Of a stretch of 64,000 nt of DNA, positions 53,901-64,000 are shown piece by piece. This stretch comes from Aristolochia californica (Eukaryota > Streptophyta > Magnoliopsida > Piperales > Aristolochiaceae), in the NCBI GenBank assembly GCA_029961685.1, contig JARWKL010000009.1, positions 12,829,237 through 12,893,236 of the forward strand, given 5' to 3'. The position numbers were made by a program, and so were the translations under genes. How positions within the stretch are numbered: position 1 is the stretch's first letter; every line of letters starts with the position of its first letter. The notes under the pieces are model-generated. The model did not search any database and had not been told where the DNA came from. It saw only the letters and a program-made list of their open reading frames with translations.

Positions 53901-55009
53901 ACACTCCACAAATGAACACACAATTTTTGTTATCCAAGTTTGGGCAATTCCACTAGTTCAACCCCAATAGTTGGGAATATTTTAAGAAATAGAATTTTCT
54001 ACACATGTTTCAAAAAATGGATATGCATGCTTGAAACATGTTAAAGATGCAAATGACCTATGGATCCAAAAGTTTTAAAGAGAATAACAAACGCACATTA
54101 AATTCTCAAGTGGACATGCGGTGGGATATTTACCCAAGTCAAACAAGCCATTATTTTGCCCATTTAAAAAAAGCTGACCTAACGATCATAGATGCTTGTA
54201 AAGTGAATTATCCTGCGTAACGGTCTATTTTTTTGTATGGAAATACTTATGGATTGGGAATCAACACTTATTTAAAAATCCCCCGTCTCCCTCTATTCCC
54301 GATGATTGAAAAACTGAATATATAAAAGCTAAAAAGAGTTTACAATCCCTAAAAATTATAGACACTTTTCTGAATTGTCTCTCTCCACATTTGTGCATTG
54401 TGCATTTCTATTTTAGATGTATAATTTTTTCTAAAATAAAAACTTGAGTTTTCACTTTTCCTTTCATCTCGTAAACAAAAAAGAGATAAAAGCCAAATGG
54501 ATCACAACGAAATGAAAAATTTTAGAGTTTATTTATGGAAAAAATTTAAAGCAATAACAAATGTAACTAAAGAAAATTTATTCACACACCAAAAATGAAC
54601 ACAAAAGTTTTGTTATCCATGTTCGGGAAATTCTACTAGATCAACCCCAATAGCTTGGAATTTCATTAGAAAGAGATTTTTCTACACATGTTTTAAAAAA
54701 TGGATAAGCCTAAAACATGTTAAAGATGCAAATGTTCAGTGGATCCAAACCTTTTAAAGAGAATAACATATGCTCATTAAATTCTCAAGTGAACGTGCGG
54801 TGGGATATTTCACGAGTCAAACAAGTCATTATTTTGCCAATTTACAAAAAGCTTACCTAACGATCATAGATGATTGTAAAGTGATTTATCATATGTAGTT
54901 GGCTATATTTTTTTAAGGAATGACTTATGGATTGGGACTAAACACTCAGTTAAAAATCCCCCTGCTCCCCCTTTTTTCGTCGATTGCAAAACCAAATATA
55001 TAAAAACTA

Positions 55010-55035
55010 AAAACTGTTTATAATCAAAATTTGAG
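55010..55035 (+). repeat. Internal deletion of about 41 bp before a landmark
   Basis: ctgtttataatc joins aaaatttgagc, losing the ctaaaaattacagac and most of the ttatctctctct stretch. Copy 54416 is 640 bp long. The matching copy at 49390 is not deleted here. Confidence 0.78.
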
Positions 55036-58000
55036 CATTGTGCACTTCATTTTTAGATGTATACTTTTTTCTTAAACCAAAAATTGATTTTTCACTTTTC
55101 CCTTCATCTTGGATACAAAAAAGAGATAAAAGGCAAATAGATCACAACGAAATAAAAATTTTAGATTTTACATTTGGAAAAATTTTTAAGCAATAACAAA
55201 TGTAAGTAAAGAAAATTTATTCACACACTACAAATGAACACAAAAGTTTTGTTATCCAAGTTTGGAAAATTCCACTAGCTCGACCCCAATAGCTTGAAAG
55301 TTTTTAAGAAAGAGATTTTTCGACACTTGTTTCAAAAAATGGATATGCATGCTTCAAACATGTTAAAGATGCATATGACCTATGGATCCAAATATTTTAA
55401 AGAGAATAACAAACACTCATCAAATTCTCAAGTGAACGTGCGGTGGGGGATATTTACCCGAGTCAAACTAGCCGTTGTTTTGCCCACATACAAAAAGCAA
55501 ACCAAACGATAATAGATGATTGTAAAGTGATTTATGATGCGTAAAGGGCTATATTTTTGTAAGGAATGACTTATGGATTGGGAGTCAACACTCATTTAAA
55601 GATCCCCCGCCTCCCCCTTTTCTCGTTGACTGCAAAACCTAATATATAAAAACTAAAATGAGTTTACTATCCCAAAAAATTACAGCCACTTTTCTGACTT
55701 ATCTCTCTCTACATTTGTCCATTGTGTGTTTCCATTTTAGATGCATACTTTTTTCTTAAATCAAAACTTGAGTTTTCACTTTTTCCTTTATGTCGTAAAC
55801 AAACAAGAGATAAAAGGGCAATAGATCACAATGAAATGAAAATTTTACAGTTTATGTATATAAAAAATTTAAAGCAATAACAAGTGTAAGGAAAGAAAAT
55901 TTATTCACACACCACAAATGAACACAAAAGTTTTGTTATCCAATTTTGGGAAATTCCACTAGTTCAACCTCAATAACTTGAACTTTTTTTATAAGAAAGA
56001 GATTTTTCTACTCATGTTTTAAAAAATTTATATGCATGCTTGAAACATGTTAAAGATTCAAATGGCCTATGGATCCAAAAATTTTAAAGAGAATAACAAA
56101 CACTCATTAAATTCTCAGGTGAATGTGTGGTGGGATATCTACCCGAGTGAAACAAGCTATTATTTTGCCCATTGATAAAAAGCTGACCTAACGATCAAAG
56201 ATAATTGGAAAGTGATTTATCATGCGTAACGGGCTATATTTTTTTAAGGAATGACTTATGGATTGGTAGTCAACACTCAGTTAAAAATCCCTCGCCTCTC
56301 ATTTTTCGGACTACTGCAAAACCTAATATATAAAAACTAAAAAGAGTTTACAATCCCTAAAAATTACAGACACTTTTTGGAATTATCTCTCTCTATATTT
56401 GTGTATTGTGCATTTCCATTTTAGATGTATTCTTTTTTCTTAAATCAAAACTTGAGTTTTCAAGTTTCCTTCATCTTGTAAACAAAAAAGAGGTAAAAGG
56501 CAAATAGATCACAACGAATTGAAAATTTTAGAGTTTTTGTATGGAAAAAATTTAAAACAACAACAAATGTGAGTAAATAAAATTTATTCACACACCACAA
56601 ATGAACACAAAGGTTTTGTTATCCAAGTTTTGGAAATTCCACTTGTTCAACCCCAATAACTTGGAATTTTATAAGAAAGAGATTTTTCTACACATGTTTA
56701 AAAAAATAGATATGTATGCTTGAAACTTGTTAAAGATGCAAAAGACCTATGGATCCAAACCTTTTAAAGAGAATAACAAACGCTCATTAAATTCTCAAGT
56801 GAACGTGCCGTGGGATATATACCCGAGTCAAACTAGCCATTTTTTTCCATTTACAAAAAGCTGACCTAACTATCATAAATGATTGTAAAGTGATTTATCA
56901 TACATAACGGGCTATATTTTTGTAAGGAATGACTTATCGATTGGGAGTCAACACTCAGTTAAAATTCCCCCTCCTCTCCCTTTTCCCGACGATTGCAAAA
57001 CCTAATATATAATAACTAAAAGGAGTTTACAATCCTTAAAATTACAGACACTTTTTGGAATTATCTCTTTCTACATTTGTGTATTGTGCATTTCCATTTT
57101 AGATGTACAATATTTTCTTAAATCTAAACTTGAGTTTTCACTTTTCCTTTCATCTCATAAAAAAAAAAGATAACAGGCAAATAGATCAAAACGAAATAAA
57201 AATTTTAGAGTTCATATATTCAAAAATTTTAAAGCAATAACAAATGTATGTAAAGAAAATTTATTAACTCACCACAAATGAACAAAAAAGTTTTGTTATC
57301 CAAGTTTGGGAAATTTCACAAGTTTAACCACTATTGCTTGGAATTTTAAAAGAAAGAGATTTTTCTATAGATGTCTTAAAAAATGGATATGCATGCTTGA
57401 AACATTTTAAAGATGCAAATGACCTATGATTCCGAACCTTTTAAAGAGAATAAAAAATGCTCATTAAATTCTCATGTGAACTTGCGGTGGGATGCTTACC
57501 CGAGTCAAACAAGCCATTATTTCGGCCATTTACATAAAGCTTACCTAACGATCCTAGATGATTGTAAAATGATTTATCATGTGTAACGGGCTATATTTTT
57601 GTAAGGAATGACTTAGTATTGGGATTCAACACTTAGTTAAAATTCCCCCGCCTCCCCCTTTTCCCGATGATTGCAAAACCTAATATATAAAAACTAAAAA
57701 GAGTTTACAATCCCTAAAAATTATAGACACTTTTCTAAATTATTTCTCTCTACATTTGGGCATTGTACGTTTCCAATTTACATGTATACTTTTTTCTTAA
57801 ATCAAAACTTGAGTTTTCACTTTTCCCTTCATCTCGTAAACAAAAAAGAGATAAAAGGAAAATAGAGCACAACAAAAAGAAAACTTTAGAGTTTATGAAT
57901 GGAAAAAATTTAAAGCATTAACAAATGGAAGTAAAGAAAATTTTCACACACCACAAATGAATAGAAAAGTTTTGTTATTCAAGTTTTGGAAATGCCACTT

Positions 58001-58509
58001 GTTAACCCCCAATAGCTTGGAATTTTATAAGCAAGATTTTTTTCCACAAGTTTTAAAACATGGATATGCATGCTTGAAACATTTTATAGATACAGAAGAC
58101 CTATGGATCCAAACCATTTAAAGAGAATAACAAACGCTCATTAAACTCTCAAGTGAACGTGTGGTGGGATATATACCTGAGCCAAACAAGCCATTATTTT
58201 GCCCATTTACAAAAAGTTGGCCAAACGATCATAGATAAAGTGATTTATCATGCGTAACGGGCTATATTTTTGTAAGGAATGAGTTATCGATTGGGAGTCA
58301 ACACTCAGTTAAAAATCCGCCGCCTCCCCCTTTTCCCGACGATTGCAAAAGCTAATATATAAAAACTAAAAAGACTTTACAGTCCCTAAAAATTACATAC
58401 ACTATTTGAAATTATCGCTCTCTACATTTGGGCATTGTGCTTTTCCATTTTAGATTGATAGTTTTTTCTTAAATCTAAACTTGAGTTTTCACTTTTCCCT
58501 TCATCTCGT

Positions 58510-58523
58510 AAAAAAAAAAAAAA
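58510..58523 (+). repeat. Poly-A run of 14 bases near the inversion
   Basis: The ctcgtaaacaaaaaag box of copy 58453 here has 14 consecutive A followed by gtgataa. It lies about 30 bp before the orientation switch. Other copies have five to eight A, usually split by a c. Confidence 0.85.
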
Positions 58524-58535
58524 GTGATAAAAGGC

Positions 58536-58572
58536 AAATGGATCGCAACGAAATTTCATTTCCTTGTCATCT
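58536..58572. repeat. Orientation switch: head-to-head inversion junction with 3-bp loop
   Basis: Plus-oriented sequence ends at gatcgcaacgaaat (58,540-58,553). The next three bases, ttc, are followed by atttccttgtcatc, the reverse complement of the same monomer phase. The two arms therefore pair around a three-base loop, with gaaatttc as the innermost palindrome at 58,550-58,557. From here on, every conserved box reads on the minus strand, for example gtatacatctaaaat and ggatccataggtcatttg. The arms share phase but not subfamily. Confidence 0.93.
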
Positions 58573-58674
58573 ATTCTCTTTTTTGTATACGAGATGAAGG
58601 GTAAAGTGAAAACTCAAGTTTTGATTTAAGAAAAAAGTATACATCTAAAATGGCAATGCCCAATGCACAAATAT

Positions 58675-58695
58675 AGAGAGGGATATAAACCGCTT
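58675..58695 (-). repeat. Internal deletion of about 30 bp in the first inverted monomer
   Basis: gagagggatat joins aaaccgctttttag, without the ttcaaaaagtttctgtaatt stretch seen in later inverted copies. This contributes most of the shortfall in the 636-bp spacing. Confidence 0.75.
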
Positions 58696-61600
58696 TTTAG
58701 TTTTTATTTATCAGGTTTTGCAATCGTCGGGAAAAGGGGAGACGGGGGAATTTTAACTGAGTGTTGAATTCAACCCCCAAAAGTCATTTCGTACAAAAAT
58801 ATGGCCCATTACGGATCACTTGACAATCATCAATGATCGTTAGGTCAGCTTTTTGTAAATGGGCAAAATAATGGCTTGTTTGACTCGGTTAACTATCCCA
58901 CCGCACGTTCACTTGAGAATTTAATGAGTAGTCTGTAATTCTCTTGGAAAGGTTTGGATCCATAGGTCATTTGCATCTTTAACATGTTTCAAGCATGCAT
59001 ATCCATTTTTTAAAGCATGTGTAGAAAATTCTCTTTCTTATCAAATTCCAAGCTATTGGGTTGTTGAACTTGTGGAATTTCCCAAAGTTGGATGAAAAAA
59101 ATTTTGTGTTCATTTGTGGTGTGTGAATAAATTTTCTTAACTTACTTTTGTTATTGCTTTAAATTTTTTCCACACACAAACTCTAAAATTTTCATTTTGT
59201 TGTCATCTATTCTCTTTTTTGTCTACGAGATGAAGGAAAAAGTGAAAACTCAAGTTTTGATTTAAGAAAAAAGTCTACATATAAAATGTAAATGCACAAT
59301 GCACAAATATAGTGAGAGATATTTCAAAAAAGTTTTTGTATTTTTTAGGGATTTAAACCTCTTTTTAGTTTTTGTATATCAGGTTTTGCAATCGTCAGGA
59401 AAAGGGGGGGCGGAGGAATTTTAACTGAGTGTTGTATCCCAACCCAAAAGTCATTCCTTAAAAAATAATTGCCCGTTACGAATGATAAATAACTTTACAA
59501 TCATCAATGATCGTTAGGTCATCTTTTTGTAATTGGGCAAAATAATGGCTTGTTTGACTCAGTTAAATATCCCCTCGCATGTTCACTTGAGAATTTAATG
59601 AACGGTTTGTTATTCTCCTTAAAAGGATTGGATCCATAGGTCATTTGCATCTTTAACATGTTTCAAGTAGCATATCCATTTTTAATACATGCGTAACAAA
59701 ATCTCTTTCTTATCAAATTCCAAGCTATTAGGGTTGTTGAACTAGTGGAATTTCCCAAACTTGGATGACAAAACTTTTGTGTTCATTTGTGGTGTGTGAA
59801 TAACTTTTCTTTACTTAGGTTTGTTATTGCTTTAAATTTTTTCCATACACAAAGTCTAAAATTTTCATTTCGTTGTCATCTATTCTCTTTTTTGTCTACA
59901 AGATGAAGGGAAAAGTGAAAACTCAAGTTTTGATTTAAGAAAAAAGTATACATCTAAATTGGAAATGCACAATGCACAAATATAGAGAGAGATATTTATA
60001 AAAAGTTTCTATAATTTTTAGGTATTTAAACCTTTTTTTAGTTTTTATATATCAGGTTTTGCAATCGCCAAGAAAAGAGGAGGCAGGGGAATTTAAATTG
60101 AGTGTTGAATCGCAACCCAAAAGTCATTCCTTATAAAACAATGGCCTGTTACGGATGATAAATCACTTTACAATCATCAGTGATCATTAGGTCAGCTTTT
60201 TGTAGATGGGCAAAATAATGGCTTGTTTGACTTGATTAAATATCCCACTGCACGTTAACTTGAGAATTTAATGAGCGGTTTGTTATTCTCTTTAAAAGTT
60301 TTGGATCCATAGGTCATTTGCATCTTTAACATGTTTCATGCCTGCATATCCATTTTTTAAAGAATGTGTAGAAAAATCTCTTTCTTATCAAATTCCAAGC
60401 TATTGGGGCTGTTGAGCAAGAGGAATTTCCCAAACTTGGATGACAAAACTTTTGTATTCATTTGTGTTGTGTGAATAAATTTTCTTTACTTACGTTTGTT
60501 ATTGCTTTAAATTTTTTCCATACACAAAGTCTAAAATTTTCATATCATTGTCATCTATTTTCTTTTTTGTCTACAAGATGAAGGGAAAAGTGAAAACTCA
60601 AGTTTGATTTAAGAAAAAAGTATACATCTAAAATGGAAATGCACAATGCACAAATATAGAGAGAGATATTTCCTCAAATTTTCTTTAATTGTTAAGGATT
60701 TAAACCTCCTTTTAGTTTTTATATATCATGTTTTGCAATCGTCGGGAAAAAGGGAGGTGGGGGAATTTTAATTGAGTGTTAAATCCCAACCCAAAAGTCA
60801 TTCCTTACAAAAATATGGCCCGTTACGCATGATAAATCACTTGACAATCATCAAAGATCGTTAGGTCAACTTTTTTTAAATGGGCAAAATAATGGCTTCT
60901 TTGACTCAGTTAAATATCCCACACACGTTCACTTTTAAATTTAATGAGCGGTTTGTAATTCTCTTTAAAAGGTTTGGATCCATAGGTAATTTGAATCTTT
61001 AACATGTTTCAAGCTTTCATATCCATTTTTTAAAGCATGTGTAGAAAAATCTCTTTCTTATCAAATTCCAAGCTATTGGGTAGTTGAACTTGTGGAATTT
61101 CCCAAACTTGGATGACAAAACTTTTGTGTTCATTTGTGGTGTGTGAATAAATTATCTTTACTTACTTTTGTTATTGCTTTAAATTTTTTCCATACACAAA
61201 CTCTAAAATTGTCATTTCGTTGTCATGTATTCTCTTTTTTGTCTACGAGATGAAGGGAAAAGTGAAAACTCAAGTTTTGATTTAAGAAAAAAGTATACAT
61301 ATAAAATGGAAATGGAAAATGCACAAATATAGAGAGAGATATTTTCAAAAAGTTTCTGTAATTTTTAGGGATTTAAACCTCTTTTTAGTTTTTATATATC
61401 AGGTTTTGCAATCGTCAGGAAAAGGGGAGGCAGGGGAATTTTAACTGAGTGTTGAATCCCAACCCAAAAGTCATTCCTTACAAAAAAATGGCCCGTTACG
61501 CATGATAAATCACTTTACAATCATCAATGATCGTTAGGTCAGCTTTTTGTAAATGGGCAAAATAATGGCTTGTTTGAATCGATTAAATATCCCACCGCAC

Positions 61601-63189
61601 GTTCACTTGAGAATTTAATGAGCGGTTTGTTATTCTCTTAAAAAGGTTTGGATCCATAGGTCATTTGCATCTTTAACATGTTTCAGGCATGCATATCCAT
61701 TTTTTAAAGCATGTGTAGAAAAATCTCTTTCTTATCAAATTCCAAGCTATTGGGTTGTTGAACTAGTGGGATTTCCCAAACTTGGATGACAAAACTTTTG
61801 TGTGCATTTGTGGTGTGTGAATAAATTTTCTTTACTTACATTTGTTATTGCTTTAAATTTTTTTCATACACAAAGTCTAAAATTTTCATTTCGTTGTCAT
61901 CTATTCTCTTTTTTGTCTACGAGATGAAGGGAAAAGTGAAAACTCAAGTTTTGATTTAAGAAAAAAGTATACATCTAAAATGGAAATGCACAATGCCCAA
62001 ATATAGAGAGAGATATTTCATCACAGTTTTTTTAATTGTTAGTAATTTCAACCTCTTTTTAGTTTTTTTATATCAGGTTTTGCAATCGTTGGGAAAATAG
62101 GAAGCGGGGGAATTTTAACTGAGTGTTGAATCCCAACCCAAAATTCATTCCTTACAGAAATATGGCCCGTCACGCAAGATAAATCCTTTTACAATCATCA
62201 ATGTTCGTTAGGTCAGCTTTTTTTAAATGGGCAAAATAATGGCTTGTTTGACTCAATTAAATATCCCACCGCACGTTCACTTGAGAATTTAATGAGCGGT
62301 TTGTTATTACTCTCTTTAAAAGGTTTGGATCCATAGGTCATTTGCGTCTTTAACATGTTTCCAGCATGCGTATCCATTTTTTAAAGCATGTGTAGAAAAA
62401 TCTCTTTCTTATCAAATTCCAAGCTATTGGGGTTGTTGAACTAGTGGAATTTCCCAAACTTGGATGACAAAATTTTTGTTTTCATTTGTGGTGTGTGAAT
62501 AAATTTTCATTACTTACGTTTGTTTATGCTTTAAATTTTTTCCATACACAAACTCTAAAATTTTCATTTTGTTGTCATCTATTCTCTTTTTTGTCTGCGA
62601 GATGAAGGAAAAAGTGAAAACTCTAGTTTTGATTGAAGAAAAAAGTATACATCTAAAATGGAAATTCACAAAGGAAAATTATAGGGAGAGATATTTCCAA
62701 AGAGTTTCTATAATTTTGAGGGATTTAAACCTTTTTAGTTTTTATATATCAGGTTTTGCAGTCGTCAGGAAAAGGGGGAGGCGGGGAAATTTTAACTGAG
62801 TGTTGAATCCCAACCCAAAACTCATTCCTTACAAAACAATAGCCCGTTTCGCATGATAAATCACTTTACAATCCTCAATGATCGTTAGGTCAGCTATTTG
62901 TAAATGGGCAAAATAATGGCTTGTTTGACTTGATTAAATATCCCACCGCACGTTCACTTGAGAATTCAATGAGCGGTTTGTTATTCTCTTTAAAAGGTTT
63001 GGATCCATAGGTCATTTGCATCTTTAACATGTTTCTAGCATGCATATCCATTTTTTAAAGCATGTGTAAAAAAATCTCTTTCTTATCAAATTCCAAGCTA
63101 ATAGGGTTGTTGAACTAGTGGAATTTCCCAAAGTTGGATGACAAAACTTTTGTGTTCATTTGTGGAGTGTGAATAAATTTTATTTACTC

Positions 63190-63210
63190 ACATTTGTTAT
63201 ACACAAACTC
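63190..63210 (-). repeat. Internal deletion of about 17 bp in an inverted monomer
   Basis: catttgttat joins acacaaactc, omitting the tgctttaaattttttcc stretch present in the other inverted copies. This explains the 655-bp spacing between landmarks 62653 and 63308. Confidence 0.8.
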
Positions 63211-64000
63211 TAAAATTTTCATTTCGTTGTCATCTATTCTCTTTTTTTTCTACGAGATGAAGGGAAAAGTGAAAACTCAAGTTTTGATTTAAGAAAAAAG
63301 TATACATCTAAAATGGAAATGAACAATGCACAAAAATAGAGAGAGATATTTCAAAAGTGTTTCTGTAATTTTTAGGGATTTAAACCTCTTTTTAGTTTTT
63401 ATCTATTAGCTTTTGCAATCGATGGGAAAATGGGAGGCGCAGGAATTTTAACTGAGTATTGAATTCCAACAAAAAAGTCATTCCTTAGAAAAATATGGCC
63501 CGTTACGCATGATAAATCACTTTACAATCATCAGTGATCGTTAGGTCAGCTTTTTGTAAATGGGCAAAATAATGGATTGTTTACCTCGGTTAAATATCCC
63601 ACCGCACGTTCACTTGAGAATTTAATGAGCGGTTCTTTATTCTCTAAAAAAGGTTTGGATCCATAGGTCATTTGCATCTTTAACATGTTTCAAGCATGCA
63701 TATCCATTTTTTAAAGAATGTGTAGAAAAATCTCTTTCTTATCAAATTCCAAGCTATTGGGGTTGTTGAACTAGTGAAATTTCCCAAACTTGGATGACAA
63801 AACTTTTGTGTTGATTTGTGGTGTGTGAATAAATTTTCTTTACTTACGTTTGTTATTGCTTTAAATTTTTTCCATACACAAACTCTAAAATTTTCATTTC
63901 GTTGTCATCGATTCTCTTTTTTGCCTACGAGATGAAGGGAAAATTGAAAACTCAAGTTTTGATTTAAGAAAAAAGTATACATTTAAAATTAAAATGCACA

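Larger units (their letters stand above)
48714..55739 (+). repeat. Segmental duplication copy 2 (H-J-K-x-G-I-H-H-J-K)
   Basis: This copy holds full J (54416) and K (55056) monomers where copy 1 has the hybrid, plus the extra monomer 51012 and the local triplication. The next monomer, 55740, shares tccattgtg, acagccac and a tgagttt-ctatccc variant with 45573, so the correspondence continues at an offset of 10,167 bp. Confidence 0.8.
1..58553 (+). repeat. Main satellite array, about 680-bp monomer, 88 tandem copies
   Basis: Every part of this stretch belongs to one tandemly repeated AT-rich unit. Reading the landmark gatgtatac from copy to copy gives spacings mostly of 678-685 bp; shorter or longer spacings are each explained by a visible deletion or duplication. 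All copies share one orientation. Copies carry many point differences but align throughout, and diagnostic variants recur at multi-monomer spacing, which shows higher-order organisation. No inserted transposon or unique sequence interrupts it. The family is not one I recognise. A centromeric, pericentromeric or subtelomeric location is plausible but cannot be told from the sequence. Confidence 0.97.
39452..58553 (+). repeat. Array block VI: G/I/H/J/K monomers
   Basis: Landmarks: 39452 (M/G hybrid), 40133 (H), 40815 (J), 41482 (K), 42159 (G), 42839 (I), 43526 (H), 44208 (H), 44892 (J/K hybrid), 45573, 46072, 46743, 47382 (H), 48065, 48714 (H), 49390 (J), 50055 (K), 51012, 51693 (G), 52373 (I), 53056 (H), 53733 (H), 54416 (J), 55056 (K), 55740 (G-like), 56424, 57102, 57781 and 58453. 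G has aataacttga, atgtatatgc-type boxes and gattcaaatg. I has ctacaaatgtgcg. H has gggcaatt or a variant with atattttaagaaatag. J has ctaaaat and agatcaacc. K has cttgtttcaaaaaatgg and ccgttgttttgcc. Confidence 0.8.
58554..64000 (-). repeat. Inverted satellite arm, distinct subfamily, about 674-bp period
   Basis: The landmark on the minus strand occurs at 58645, 59281, 59954, 60628, 61301, 61975, 62653, 63308 and 63983; typical spacing is 673-678 bp. Read in monomer sense, units share variants rare or absent in the plus array: gagaatagatgacaac instead of gagataaaaggcaaatagatc (10 bp shorter), aatttgataagaaag, acatgctttaaaaaatgg, gtcatccaagtt, aaaccgctcatt, gggttgggattc, cctgatata and gaggtttaaatccc. 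The units resemble each other more than plus-array neighbours do. Two are short: the first spacing of 636 bp (loss near 58,683 and smaller losses) and the spacing of 655 bp (loss at about 63,199). The arm continues past the window end. Confidence 0.92.

Noticed and set aside
1..58553. Monomer length as four nucleosome-sized (about 170 bp) subrepeats
   Set aside because: 680 is close to four times 170, but I could not find four related subunits inside the monomer, so this is only a numerical coincidence on present evidence.
58536..58572. Hairpin terminator or transposon terminal inverted repeat
   Set aside because: The palindrome arises because two satellite arms meet head to head. The pairing continues through the array, with no element or target-site duplication.
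1..64000. Short open frames of 60-93 codons as genes
   Set aside because: They recur at the same monomer phases on both strands, vary freely in amino acids, and lack any recognisable domain, ribosome-binding or splice context. They are by-products of the repeated unit.
1..64000. TATA-like box taatatataaaaac as a promoter
   Set aside because: It is present in nearly every monomer within AT-rich satellite and has no associated gene. Transcription of the satellite is possible but cannot be shown from sequence.
1..64000. CENP-B box in the monomer (near gcgtaacgggc)
   Set aside because: The cggg core is present, but the required ttcg part and the central a are not matched at the right spacing. 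Many copies also lose the cggg.
1..64000. LTR or other transposon insertion
   Set aside because: Every stretch aligns to the satellite monomer. I found no long unique insert, no target-site duplication and no coding domains.

Overview
The window is a eukaryotic satellite DNA array. It consists entirely of head-to-tail copies of one AT-rich monomer of about 680 bp. Stepping a landmark (gatgtatac, with its variants) through the window gives 88 copies in plus orientation from 1 to about 58,553. Eight to nine copies in the opposite orientation follow, to 64,000. I found no supportable protein gene, rRNA, tRNA, CRISPR array, transposon or prokaryotic feature. The short open frames (about 60-90 codons) recur in the same monomer phase because the monomer recurs. 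The organism cannot be named from the sequence. Array size, higher-order structure and CpG-to-TpG/CpA variation point to heterochromatin in a eukaryote with cytosine methylation, such as a plant or an animal with CpG methylation. I do not recognise the satellite family.

Layout by landmark position: 1-7,352 is a loosely structured stretch. 7,353-15,496 has an A-B-C three-monomer pattern. 15,497-28,801 has four D-E-F triplets; the last two sit in a seven-monomer, about 4.7 kb higher-order repeat. 28,802-31,500 is a mixed transition. 31,501-39,451 is a clear five-monomer, about 3.35 kb higher-order repeat. 39,452-58,553 has a G/I/H/J/K pattern with a several-kb segmental duplication offset by 8.6-10.2 kb. 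At 58,553/58,554 the array flips orientation across a three-base loop. The inverted arm is a separate subfamily with its own fixed differences, including a 10-bp deletion and a period near 674 bp.

On top of this are discrete events: a perfect 136-bp local triplication (50,515-50,922), a 27-base poly-C run (37,405-37,431), a doubly rearranged monomer (45,573-46,071), small patches that look template-switched, and about fifteen internal deletions. Many deletions fall in two zones of the monomer, and one matches recombination between internal 8-bp direct repeats. Nothing here acts as a gene pathway. The biology is array evolution by unequal exchange, local amplification and inversion. All similarity statements come from reading by eye, not from alignments.
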